In this document: piece after piece, positions 53,402-61,643 of the stretch
How positions within the stretch are numbered: the first letter of the stretch is position 1
Layout of the letters: every line of letters starts with the position of its first letter
Assembly: GCF_900104445.1 (NCBI RefSeq)
Contig: NZ_FNJI01000008.1
Location: 62,001-126,000, forward strand
Reading direction: 5' to 3'
Source: Desulforhopalus singaporensis
GTDB taxonomy: Bacteria; Desulfobacterota; Desulfobulbia; Desulfobulbales; Desulfocapsaceae
Length of the DNA: 64,000 nucleotides
Translations under genes and position numbers: made by a program
The notes under the pieces: model-generated
Databases searched by the model: none
What the model was told of the DNA's origin: nothing
The model's input: only the letters and a program-made list of their open reading frames with translations

Positions 53402-53983
53402 ATGTCGCTTACACCTTCAACCATGCAGGAACTTGGCACAAAAGCACCCGGTTTCACCCTTAGGGATTTTGACGGAAACATCTTTTCCCTGGAGGACCAG
53501 AAGATAGATCGGGGACTGCTGGTGATCTTCATGTGCAACCACTGCCCGTATGTGATTCATATCCGAAAAGTCATGGTGGAGAAAATCCTGGATTATCAGC
53601 ACCAGGGGATCGCGGTTGTCGGAATTAATGCCAATGATTATATGATGTTCCCCGAAGATGCTCCGAAGAAAATGGCGTCGGTGTCGCAACAGTTCGGTTA
53701 CAGTTTTCCCTACCTGGTGGACGAACAGCAGCAGGTGGCCAAGGCCTACAGGGCCGCCTGCACTCCCGATTTCTTTCTCTATGACAAAGACCTTAAGCTT
53801 GTATATCGGGGGCAGTTTGACGGCGCCCGTCCCGGCAACGGGGTGGAGATCACCGGAGAAGACCTGGGTGATGCGGTGGCCCGGCTCATCGGTGGATTGG
53901 AAATTTCGGCAGAGCAGCGACCGAGCATGGGGTGTAATATCAAGTGGAAGACAGGCAACGAACCCGATTATTTCCGTCGCTGA
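53402..53983 (+). CDS. Thioredoxin-like (AhpC/TSA-fold) protein
   Basis: 193 residues with an AhpC/TSA-type thioredoxin fold: LGTKAPGFTLRDFDGNIFSL, the active site FMCNHCPYVIHI (CNHC), GINANDYMMFPEDAP and a cis-Pro segment ACTPDFFLYDKDLKLVYRG. No signal peptide, so it is cytoplasmic. A full AGGAGGT ribosome site lies before the ATG. It probably reduces disulfides or peroxides; the target is unknown. The GGCT gene follows at 17 bp. Confidence 0.9.
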   Translation: MSLTPSTMQELGTKAPGFTLRDFDGNIFSLEDQKIDRGLLVIFMCNHCPYVIHIRKVMVEKILDYQHQGIAVVGINANDYMMFPEDAPKKMASVSQQFGYSFPYLVDEQQQVAKAYRAACTPDFFLYDKDLKLVYRGQFDGARPGNGVEITGEDLGDAVARLIGGLEISAEQRPSMGCNIKWKTGNEPDYFRR

Positions 53984-54000
53984 CCGGAGCTGGAAGATCG

Positions 54001-54516
54001 GTGTTGAACTATTTTGCCTACGGCTCTAACATGTCTCTTGCAAGGCTGCAGGAAAGGGTTTGCCGCGTCCGGATCCTTGGCACCGGCATGCTGCGGGGCT
54101 ACCTGCTGAAGTTTCATAAAAAAGGCATGGACGGTTCCGCCAAGTGTGATGCCTTTTATACCGGAAACCCTGACCATTATGTTTTGGGCAGGGTCTTTGC
54201 GATCAACGAGCAGCAGAAAATCCTGCTCGACAGGGTTGAGGGGCTGGGGAAGGGATATTGTGAAAAAATGGTGGAGATCCTTCCTGTCTGCAGCCTGTCC
54301 GCACCGGTTCAAGGTAGGCAAAAAGCCTCCATCTATTATGCAACGGATATAGATGAATCCCTCAAACCCTTCAGCTGGTACAAAAACCACGTCTTGCAGG
54401 GAGGAAGGGAGGCCGGGTTCGACTGTGACTATATGCGCCTGATTGAGCAGACAGCGGCAATTGAAGATCCGGACCTCTCAAGAGAGGCGCAACAAACCGC
54501 TGTCTACCGCCGGTAA
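54001..54516 (+). CDS. Gamma-glutamylcyclotransferase family protein
   Basis: 171 residues if GTG 54001 is the start (GGAG lies upstream; the conserved fold begins right there). It has the substrate-binding YFAYGSNM and the catalytic Glu in LLDRVEGLGKGY, as in the GGCT/AIG2 fold that releases 5-oxoproline from gamma-glutamyl amines. The exact substrate is unknown. It follows the thioredoxin-like gene closely, perhaps a thiol-related pair. Confidence 0.85.
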   Translation: MLNYFAYGSNMSLARLQERVCRVRILGTGMLRGYLLKFHKKGMDGSAKCDAFYTGNPDHYVLGRVFAINEQQKILLDRVEGLGKGYCEKMVEILPVCSLSAPVQGRQKASIYYATDIDESLKPFSWYKNHVLQGGREAGFDCDYMRLIEQTAAIEDPDLSREAQQTAVYRR

Positions 54517-54559
54517 ACGGCCTGGGCCTGCAACCAAGCCGGCCCTCCCAAGCTATTTT

Positions 54560-54730
54560 TTACTTGAGTTTTTTCGGTTTGCAGACGTCTTCCGGCTTCG
54601 CCACGCTGCGGCCGCACCCTTCACAAAAGTGCGTCGCCGGCTGAATAAGCGAAATAAACGATTTGGCATCTTTTACCTGCAGTTCTTCCTCTACATAAGC
54701 ACAAAGGGTTTTGTGTTTTTTATCACTCAT
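54560..54730 (-). CDS. Small Cys-rich cytosolic protein
   Basis: A 56-residue gene: MSDKKHKTLCAYVEEELQVK at the start, then SFISLIQPATHFCEGCGRSV and a Lys-rich tail DVCKPKKLK. Four Cys, three in CEGC-x-C arrangement near the end, suggest a zinc knuckle. AAGGAG lies 7 bases before the ATG. Similar short proteins are common in Desulfobacterota and Geobacter relatives; no function is known to me. It converges with the GGCT gene. Confidence 0.75.
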   Translation of the reverse strand: MSDKKHKTLCAYVEEELQVKDAKSFISLIQPATHFCEGCGRSVAKPEDVCKPKKLK

Positions 54731-54847
54731 TGCAGATCTCCTTGTATATATCAGAATAGCATGTTGTTCCTTTTGTCGGCCGGCCGCTCGTCAGAGAGCA
54801 TGTTGCCGGCTCCTGATTGTACCTGCACCCGACTTTGCAAGTCATCT

Positions 54848-54866
54848 ATAAATGATTATCATTGCT
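54848..54866. promoter_or_regulatory. Candidate Fur box
   Basis: The segment ATAAATGATTATCATTGCT has the perfect core ATGATTATCAT and fits the 19-bp Fur consensus GATAATGATWATCATTATC at most positions. It lies in the divergent region between the small Cys-rich gene (minus) and the 102-residue gene (plus, 70 bp downstream), so either or both may be iron-controlled. Confidence 0.5.
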
Positions 54867-54935
54867 GTATCCTTGGGCAACCGGAATTATAAGTGGTGAT
54901 TCCGTTTTCCCGGTATTTATTCAGGAGGAAACACG

Positions 54936-55244
54936 ATGAAAACACAACAACAAATGGTAGAGTCGTTTCAAATGGCTCACCGCGGATATATGAAGAATCT
55001 CGGTTTATGTCTTGAGCGGATAGAAAAAGATTTTGAAGCTTCCCGCGAGATTGACGAAGTGTGCAACGGCGAATGGTGCCGGGCCATAGAGTATTCCCTG
55101 GATGAAATGGCAAAAGAGCTCTATTCAATCAGTGAACCACGCTGGGTTGCCGATGACTATTCAAGGACTCTTCGCAATATGCGTCGCAGGTTGCATGACC
55201 TCTACGCCAGATACCAGGGGCTCCGTTCAAGCGCAGAACATTGA
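54936..55244 (+). CDS. Small hypothetical protein with a candidate Fur box
   Basis: 102 residues with an ideal AGGAGGAAACACG ribosome site. Helical, Glu/Arg-rich; one CNGEWC pair in the middle (EVCNGEWCRAIEYSLDEM) and an end rich in Arg (RNMRRRLHDLYARYQGL). No signal or membrane segment. I do not recognise the family. Its upstream region holds a Fur-like box, suggesting expression under low iron. Confidence 0.75.
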   Translation: MKTQQQMVESFQMAHRGYMKNLGLCLERIEKDFEASREIDEVCNGEWCRAIEYSLDEMAKELYSISEPRWVADDYSRTLRNMRRRLHDLYARYQGLRSSAEH

Positions 55245-55474
55245 CGGCTGGTCCTCCCAAAAGGAGGACGGCAACATCCGTCATCTGTTGCCCGCCTGTC
55301 CCTGTCTCCTTGTCTACGGCCCACTGCTCTTAAAACGATAAACTGTTCGCCGGGTCACTATTATCTGTTACAGTAAGAGTACGGATCTGAATTACTGCAT
55401 GCTGACAGGAGAATAGAACACAATCGTCATTTTTCTTTACCGGCGGAAAAGGTCGTTACAGGGAGGTGGGTGTA

Positions 55475-56110
55475 ATGGAGACAAGGGGGCAACAAAAGAG
55501 CACGGGGGTTATTGTCGTAGATGTTCAGGGCGATTTCACAGAGTGGAAAAACGGTGCGCTGGCGGTAAGCGGGACCGGCAAGGCTTTTATCGATAAACTC
55601 GGCCAGGCAACCAGCACCCTGAAGAGCAGCGGATGTAAGATCTATGCCACTATGGACTGGCATCCCTCCGGTCACATCTCTTTTTTTACCAGTCATAACA
55701 ATAAAAAGATTATGGACGTGATACGGGTCGATGGAAGAACACAGGTGCTGTGGCCGCCCCATTGCGTTCAGCACAGTTCCGGCGCAGAGCTTGTTCTTGA
55801 TAAGGGACTCTTCGATGCGGTGGTCAAAAAGGGGCAGAATAAAAATTTCGACAGCTATTCCGGATTTAAAGACGACGGGGGTGAGAGCACCGAACTGCTC
55901 GACATCCTGAAAAAAGACGGAATTGAGCAGTTGATCGTCTACGGCATAGCGATGGATTATTGCGTCAGGGCTACTGCAATCGATGGCGTATACGCCGGAT
56001 TTGACGTCACCGTCATTGAGGATCTGACCGCTCTAATCACTCCCGAGACCTCCTTAAAAGCGAAACAGGATATGATTAACAGCGGTGTTGTTTTCCAAAA
56101 GCAGCTGTAA
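55475..56110 (+). CDS. pncA: Nicotinamidase / isochorismatase-family hydrolase
   Basis: 211 residues from ATG 55475, after GGGAGGTGGG. Catalytic Asp in VIVVDVQGDFTEWK, metal-binding MDWHPSGHISFF (Asp and two His), WPPHCVQHSSGAEL and the Cys nucleophile in YGIAMDYCVRATAIDG. The order and spacing match nicotinamidase, which returns nicotinamide to the NAD pool served by nadE in this window. It converges with the SH3 gene with only 16 bp between stops. Confidence 0.9.
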   Translation: METRGQQKSTGVIVVDVQGDFTEWKNGALAVSGTGKAFIDKLGQATSTLKSSGCKIYATMDWHPSGHISFFTSHNNKKIMDVIRVDGRTQVLWPPHCVQHSSGAELVLDKGLFDAVVKKGQNKNFDSYSGFKDDGGESTELLDILKKDGIEQLIVYGIAMDYCVRATAIDGVYAGFDVTVIEDLTALITPETSLKAKQDMINSGVVFQKQL

Positions 56111-56126
56111 CCGGACGGAAGGTACG

Positions 56127-56828
56127 TTACTGCAGCAGAGAAGATTTTTTTCTCCGGGAAGATCCGGGCAGTTTACCAAACAGGATCCCCACCAGGAAAA
56201 CTCCGGCTCCCGCCAGAAACCAGTGCAGTTTTTTGTCTTTTTGCAGCTCTCTGTTCTCCTCTTCGATGGTGGCTATCCTGGCGGTGAGTTCTTCGTTTTT
56301 CTTTTCGGTCCGCTGCTGCAGTTCCTTGAGCTCAATCACGTCGGAAGTATCCTGAAGCAGGGTCTGGTATTCATCGTGAATGCGGTCTTTTTCAAGGGCA
56401 ATGGTTTGCAGTTCAACCCGGGCCTGCTCAAGAGCCTGGTCGGTCTCTTCGAGCTGTTGTTTTGTTTCGGCTTCCCGTTCTTTTATCTCATCATTTTCCT
56501 TGCGCAGGGAAGTGACCATTTCGGTAAGCGGTGGGGTGGGGCTGAGAAACCTGCTCAATATCCAGCCTTCGTTGCCGTTTTGCAACCGGACCCTGGAGTA
56601 GTTTCCCTGCTCTTCAAGAAGCGACAGGGAACTTCCATCCTTTACCATTGCAATAATCTTAAAATTCGTTCCCTGGCCGGTACGAACGACAACTTCTGCA
56701 GACGGTTTGACGTACCGTACCTGCGAAGCCGTGGCCAGGGCGGCGGCAGTAACAACGACCGCAGCGGCAACAATAGTTACGAGATATTTTTGAGGGCCCG
56801 GTGATGATGGGACAAAGTTTGTTTTCAT
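56127..56828 (-). CDS. SH3-domain coiled-coil membrane protein (TIGR04211-like)
   Basis: 233 residues: a hydrophobic N-terminal segment (about 15-36, probably an export signal or anchor), a bacterial SH3 domain (VVVRTGQGTNFKIIAMVKDG, GNEGWILSRFLS), a long coiled coil (about 108-200, with LRKENDEIKEREAETKQQLE) and a C-terminal membrane helix (LHWFLAGAGVFLVGILFGKL) followed by a basic tail. The layout matches the YgiM/TIGR04211 group, thought to work in the cell envelope. Confidence 0.85.
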   Translation of the reverse strand: MKTNFVPSSPGPQKYLVTIVAAAVVVTAAALATASQVRYVKPSAEVVVRTGQGTNFKIIAMVKDGSSLSLLEEQGNYSRVRLQNGNEGWILSRFLSPTPPLTEMVTSLRKENDEIKEREAETKQQLEETDQALEQARVELQTIALEKDRIHDEYQTLLQDTSDVIELKELQQRTEKKNEELTARIATIEEENRELQKDKKLHWFLAGAGVFLVGILFGKLPGSSRRKKSSLLQ

Positions 56829-57075
56829 GATTAAGCGTTGGTACCAGTATGATTATGATAAACGTCGGCTGTGGTGCTTTTTGCGCGGGTTATGCTTGTG
56901 ATCAGGGGACGTGCGTTGGATTTTGCAGCGGCACCCCTGACGCATTGATTACGGGCTCTGTCTATCGGTGAACCAGTGACACCGGTCGTAAGCCATGACT
57001 CTAATGAAATAGAGTTGTTTGCAAAAAACAATCGTTTTTTATGCAGATTTACAAAATTTTAACAATCAGTAGCGG

Positions 57076-57741
57076 TCAGAGAAAATTGTCAACAGCGGAA
57101 TGATTAAGTGCGGTGGCAAAATTCTCGGCGAAGCCTGGATAGGTCTTCCGGTAGGCTGAGAAAATCTCATCAAACGGCACATCGACGAAGGTGCCGCGAT
57201 CTCTTAGATATTCCATGTGTTTTCTGCCCCTGGTGTCAAATTCATGAAAAATCGAATCGGCTTGGCCGTCAAACTCCAGAGGTTTGACGCCGAAACGTTC
57301 ACAGAGCGAGAGGTTGAATGCCGGGGTCGCCTTGACCCACTTCCGGTCGAGAAGCATCTCGGTATAGCCGTGATAAATAAAGATATCTGTCCCCATAAGA
57401 GCCCGCAGCTTCGGGGTGGTGAGATGGTTGGTAACATCACCGAATCCCAGCCTGCAAGGTATTTTCTGCCGGCGCCCCAGCGCGGCGAGAAGTACCGCTT
57501 TGGCAACGCAATATCCCTTGCCTTTTTTCAGGATTGCCGAAGCTCTCATTGAATCGCGGCTGTAGCCCAGATCGTATGGGTCGTAGAGTATCCGGTCACG
57601 TACCGCATAATAGAGGGTGATCGCTCGCTGGACCGGGGTGTGGCAGTCGCTGCAGAGGGTGTCGGCAAATTCGATTATGTCGGGATGATCGGAATCAATG
57701 AAAAATGACGGCTGCAAATAGGGATGGTTGTTGTCGTACAT
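57076..57741 (-). CDS. Transglutaminase-like cysteine protein
   Basis: About 221 residues from ATG 57741 (TTG 57753 is an alternative; neither has a clear ribosome site). The Cys-His core of the transglutaminase-like fold is visible: LKKGKGYCVAKAVLLAAL (Cys), IYHGYTEMLLDRKWVKATPA (His), then NLSLCERFGV. No signal peptide. It probably acts as a protease or amidase-like enzyme in the cytoplasm; the substrate is unknown. Confidence 0.85.
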   Translation of the reverse strand: MYDNNHPYLQPSFFIDSDHPDIIEFADTLCSDCHTPVQRAITLYYAVRDRILYDPYDLGYSRDSMRASAILKKGKGYCVAKAVLLAALGRRQKIPCRLGFGDVTNHLTTPKLRALMGTDIFIYHGYTEMLLDRKWVKATPAFNLSLCERFGVKPLEFDGQADSIFHEFDTRGRKHMEYLRDRGTFVDVPFDEIFSAYRKTYPGFAENFATALNHSAVDNFL

Positions 57742-57753
57742 GGTATCTGGCAA

Positions 57754-58103
57754 AATATTGTGATGGTACTGTTATGTTTGTGGTATCCGGCCCGGACAGC
57801 TTAAAACATCTGCACATAATAGTAAACCTGTGTTTGCCCTGTACGGCTGCCGCCTGGCTTTCAGGCGACCCCTCTCCCGTAGTTTCAGCAGGAAAAGTTC
57901 CCTTTGAAGGATTTTACCTGGGATTAAAGAGGTATTGGACAAGAGAACAGCAAGCTCCGGGAAGTATTTTTGTAAAATTGACTTAATCCATTTTATCGCA
58001 GCCAACAGGTGGTATTTTGGCAACGGTATGGTGGCAGGGGTCTTTCGGTTGCCAATAAATGAGATTGCCGAAACGATGAAAAATTGTAACAGTAAGGGGA
58101 GAA
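57754..58103. other. Divergent intergenic region
   Basis: About 350 bp. It contains the inverted repeat CGCCTG/CAGGCG (about 57850-57866) with a short loop and other short stems. I compared it by eye with common riboswitches and found no convincing match. No supported gene. Confidence 0.45.
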
Positions 58104-58460
58104 ATGATAAAACTCGCCATTCTCGTAAGAGAGGAGACCACCGCCAGGTGTACCGGCAAAGGATGTCTGAAAAGTTTTTTTGCAAAATCTGAAAGCTTTG
58201 CCCGATACCAGGGCAGCGAGGTAGTTCTCGCCGGTTTTTTTCACAGCGGCGGAGACCTGGAGTATAAGATCGGGAAAATGAAAGAGGCCGGCGTACAGGT
58301 GATCCACGTCTCCACCTGTATGAGGGCAAAGTATGAATACTATGAAGAACTGGTGAAAAGACTGGCAGAAGATTTTGACGTCGTCGGGTATACCCACGGT
58401 TCAGAACACGGCAAGATCAGGAATACGCTCACCATCGTCGGCAAAACTGGTAAATTCTAG
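58104..58460 (+). CDS. CGGC-domain family protein with altered motif
   Basis: 118 residues. The framework of the CGGC domain is present (CTGKGCLKSFFAKSESFARY at 15-35, STCMRAKYEYYEELVKRL), but the eponymous CGGCPG segment reads HSGGDLE, so both Cys of that motif are lost. Cys at 16, 21 and about 75 remain. CGGC proteins are presumed metal- or thiol-binding; this member may have changed function. An AAGGGGAGA site lies before the ATG. Confidence 0.7.
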   Translation: MIKLAILVREETTARCTGKGCLKSFFAKSESFARYQGSEVVLAGFFHSGGDLEYKIGKMKEAGVQVIHVSTCMRAKYEYYEELVKRLAEDFDVVGYTHGSEHGKIRNTLTIVGKTGKF

Positions 58461-58486
58461 ACTCTTGCTCGTGGGCTTATCTTCGG

Positions 58487-59224
58487 GTGAAGCCGGACAA
58501 ACAGATTATACGTATCATGAACAGGAGCATCTCTTATAAAAACGGGACAAAAGCGGACACCGGTTGGCCGTGCAGTAGATCCTTCAGGGAACAATTACAA
58601 GGCAATCTCGACTCCTTTACCCGTTGCGAGGTGAAGCAGCCGCCTGGAAGTATGCGGTTTGCAGCTGTCGCCGTCACTGTGATCGATTTCCGTCATCAGG
58701 GCAATCTTGCCGGGCTGGGAGAACAGAGGGACGACAGTGCCGCGCTGATATTGACGCGGCGGTCGCCGATGCTCAGAAGCCATGCTGGTCAGTGGGCTTT
58801 GCCAGGGGGCAGGATTGACCCAGAAGAATCACCGGTGGAGACCGCACTCAGGGAGTTGCGGGAGGAAGTGGGGCTTCACCTCACCAGGGACAACCTCATG
58901 GGTCTGCTTGATGATTATGTTACCCGCTCAGGGTTTCATATTACCCCGGTGGTGTTCTGGGGAGGCACGGTGGGGAAATTACAAAAAAATGACGGCGAGG
59001 TTGCCTCGATTCACCGCATTCCCTGCTCTGAACTGGCGCGACAGGATGCTCCCTTGCTGGAGAACGGTGTCGTTCCCGGCCGTCAGGTGCTTTATATGCC
59101 GGTGGGCAATACGGTGATTGCTGCTCCCACCGCGGCCGTGTTGTTCCAGTTTCGGGAAGTCGCCATGTTCGGCAAATCTTCGCGGGTGGCCCATTACGAT
59201 CAGCCGTACTTCGCCTGGAAGTAG
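58487..59224 (+). CDS. Nudix hydrolase, CoA pyrophosphatase-like
   Basis: 245 residues from GTG 58487; an ATG at 58517 is an alternative. The Nudix box GGRIDPEESPVETALRELREEVGL-type motif (GX5EX7REUXEEXGU) lies at about 105-127, after LRSHAGQWALPGG. The upstream part with AALILTRRS and the PGG start recall NudL/YeaB CoA diphosphatases. It follows the CGGC gene by 26 bp. The cleaved substrate is likely CoA or a related dinucleotide; this is inference. Confidence 0.85.
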   Translation: MKPDKQIIRIMNRSISYKNGTKADTGWPCSRSFREQLQGNLDSFTRCEVKQPPGSMRFAAVAVTVIDFRHQGNLAGLGEQRDDSAALILTRRSPMLRSHAGQWALPGGRIDPEESPVETALRELREEVGLHLTRDNLMGLLDDYVTRSGFHITPVVFWGGTVGKLQKNDGEVASIHRIPCSELARQDAPLLENGVVPGRQVLYMPVGNTVIAAPTAAVLFQFREVAMFGKSSRVAHYDQPYFAWK

Positions 59225-60173
59225 TGTTTTCCGAAACAAAAAAGTCTGCCGGTAAAAATCTAGTCCACATATCTTACGATGTTGCAGGCTTGTTTCGACT
59301 CCAGGAGATCAATCGCCGCCTCGAGTACCCGGTTCTGGTAAACTATATCAAACGGGGTGCCGAGAACCAGCGCTCCATGATGTTACCGGTCAGGAGGGAT
59401 TTTGGGATCGACATGGCCGTGAGCCTTTCGGCAAAACCGGCAACGGCAATTACAACCGTTGCAATACCTGTCATGTAGGAAATGACTAGCGCGTTCAATT
59501 AGTTTTTCTACATGAAGTCTGAAGGAAAGGTGGGGAGTGTTGTCAGCAGTTGTCTCTTTAATCTGTATCAGTTAAAAATCAGTTAAAAGCATTACCGCTC
59601 TTGTATAAATGTTGTGTAGTACTATCTGTACCCCATGGATTTGCCAGCAAACAATAAAATAAAGCATCATCGGTGCAATAGCAAAAAGTTGATAAAAGTT
59701 GATTTTTGTTAACTTCATCTTTTCACTAGATGAAATACACCGATATTCCATAGATAATATATTTATTCTTCCCGAATAATCTGGACATGGTTCCAGAATT
59801 TTTGCAATAGAGTCAAGATGTCACCAGGCAGGATGTGGTTTCGGCAGCCGGAAGATTGCTTGAGGCGGGTAATCTTATTCAGTTTAACTGGAATCCTTTT
59901 TACAAGTTCCATTCTATGGGCAAACATCGTGATTGATGTGGCAATTTGTAAGGGGAAACAATTTGGTTACGAAAAAGTAATGCACCACTGAAGTAGGGGC
60001 AATCTTATATTTGTGAAATCACACGTCATAGACATCATTTTATAGCATGAAAACGAACTGGCTTTAGTGTAAGGTGTTGTGGTAACCTGATTTCTATGGG
60101 GAATTTTTGTTTCCACCAAAACAGTTTACGGTGAATTTAGTGGTTTTCGTGTATTCAACAGTCAAAAACAGCT
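59225..60173. other. Gene-poor accessory region
   Basis: About 950 bp, AT-rich to the right. On the minus strand near 59275-59385 a short open frame reads ALVLGTPFDIVYQNRVLEAA and ends in TAG; it looks like a decayed gene end but I cannot name it. A TTCATC/GATGAA hairpin (about 59716-59736) is also present. No supported gene. Confidence 0.45.
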
Positions 60174-60386
60174 ATGCCGAAGAAAAAAAATCTGGATGAT
60201 AGAGAGATAGAAGATCACGTTAATGATAACTCACAACCGTTGAACATGGTTCACTCGAAAGTAAAGTTCGAGGTGTTCGGTGAGGAAATGATCGAGAAAA
60301 GTGTGAAAGCCAGTGGTAATAGCGGCAGGATCTATCTACCCCCTGACTGGGTTGGTCATCGAGTGAAAATCATAAGAATAGACTGA
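60174..60386 (+). CDS. DUF2080-like, transposon-associated small protein
   Basis: 70 residues, acidic N terminus (KKKNLDDREIEDHVNDN), then VKFEVFGEEMIEKSVKASGN and SGRIYLPPDWVGHRVKIIRI. This C-terminal pattern fits DUF2080, a family first noted as transposon-encoded in methanogens. It looks like an AbrB/SpoVT-type DNA-binding fold. Its place in a gene-poor, AT-rich stretch supports recent transfer. Confidence 0.7.
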   Translation: MPKKKNLDDREIEDHVNDNSQPLNMVHSKVKFEVFGEEMIEKSVKASGNSGRIYLPPDWVGHRVKIIRID

Positions 60387-60402
60387 TTGAGTGAAAGGAA
60401 AT

Positions 60403-60861
60403 ATGGACACGAAAAAAGATCTGAAGATTCGCAGTTGGAAAAAAGAAGATACCGATGGTATCTGTGAGATTTACAGCCTCATAACCAATAAAGATGTTGA
60501 TGCAGATTTTAGGCGTGTTGTTTTGGAGCGAGCTCAACAGGCCGGAAAACAGGCTCATTTTGTCGCAGAGTTTGAAGGCAAAATTGTAGGGTTCCTGATC
60601 TCTTACATTCTCCCTTTCGGGTTCGGTGCTGAAGATTGTGCGTATATTGCCACGATGGGCGTTCATCCGAAATTTATGGATCAGGGTATCGGAGCCGAAA
60701 TGACGAAAGAGGCGTTTATGTACTACAAATCTCAGGGGATTGTTAGTGTTTACACTTCGGTTCGTTGGGATTCCCCTGATCTGCTTTCATTTTTCAAAAA
60801 TATGGGGTTCGAACGAAGCAACTATATAAACCTCCAAACAAAATTCAGCCTGCTAAAATAA
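60403..60861 (+). CDS. GNAT-family acetyltransferase
   Basis: About 152 residues from ATG 60403, preceded by AAAGGAAAT. GNAT features: LKIRSWKKEDTDGICEIYSL, YIATMGVHPKFMDQGIGAEM with the acetyl-CoA-binding loop QGIGAE, and FFKNMGFERSNYINLQT. The substrate is unknown. It lies 16 bp after the DUF2080 gene and shares its AT-rich composition, suggesting joint arrival. Confidence 0.85.
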   Translation: MDTKKDLKIRSWKKEDTDGICEIYSLITNKDVDADFRRVVLERAQQAGKQAHFVAEFEGKIVGFLISYILPFGFGAEDCAYIATMGVHPKFMDQGIGAEMTKEAFMYYKSQGIVSVYTSVRWDSPDLLSFFKNMGFERSNYINLQTKFSLLK

Positions 60862-61643
60862 TAATGGATTAGTAAAAAGTGAGGTCTGCAACGAGGTAGG
60901 CTGCACGTCTTTGATGTCAATTGATACGGACCTCTTTAATGTCCATCCTATACGGACCCTTTTAGGGTTTCGTGCCTCTCTTACTTGTTCAATGTCATAT
61001 TTGTACGCGAAATTTTATCCCCGAAGGTCAGCATAGACTCAGATGTCAGTCATATGTCTGTGGTAAAATTACTCGCATACCATGATTTAGAATAAATCCC
61101 CCCTCTTTTATCTCAAGTGCTGTAACCTTTCATGGCAGGCGGTTTATTGGCCGGTTCTGATCTCCCCTCCCTTGAGTGGCGGCTATCAAGGGATCATAAA
61201 GCAAAAGTCTCCACCACCCAGCATCCATTTTAACGAGTTTGTCGTGCCAGGTGCGATCAACTTTGTCGAATTTACATATTTGCCTTTTGCGACTTGTGTC
61301 GAGAAATCCGTGTGATATTGGCTGGAAACCTGGAACGGGCACAAGGTTGTTCAGCAATTATACTCTTTTTCTTGACATAGTATGAAACAATGGTTTATAC
61401 AATAGCTACAAGATAGCTTTTAAGTAAGCATTATGAAGCTTATTTCCGCTATATTGTATCTTGGACGGATACTGAAACTGTTTGGTCGCGGATGGATTTA
61501 TGGCAGGTAACGAAAGAATGAGAAGCAGGTGTTCAAGATCGGTTGTTTTTACTTCGATTCACTAAAATCAGTTGATATTGGACTCATAACTATAGATTAG
61601 GAAAAAGTAAGAAAAGAGAGAAAAAGAGCCTGAGGGAGAAGGG
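60862..61643. other. Gene-poor region with repeat remnants
   Basis: Two near-copies of a 19-20-bp element, ATGTCAATTGATACGGACC (60914-60932) and ATGTCCATCCTATACGGACC (60939-60958), lie side by side; such doubled ends occur at insertion-sequence termini. A 75-codon minus-strand frame at 61130-61357 (DRTWHDKLVKMDAGWWRLLL) could be the tail of a broken transposase, but I cannot confirm a family. The right part is the promoter area of the transporter gene. Confidence 0.45.

Noticed and set aside
57754-58103. A riboswitch before the CGGC gene or the transglutaminase gene
   Set aside because: A CAGGGCAAAC block on the minus strand recalls c-di-GMP-I, but the required GACGCAAAGCC block and tetraloop-receptor layout are missing.
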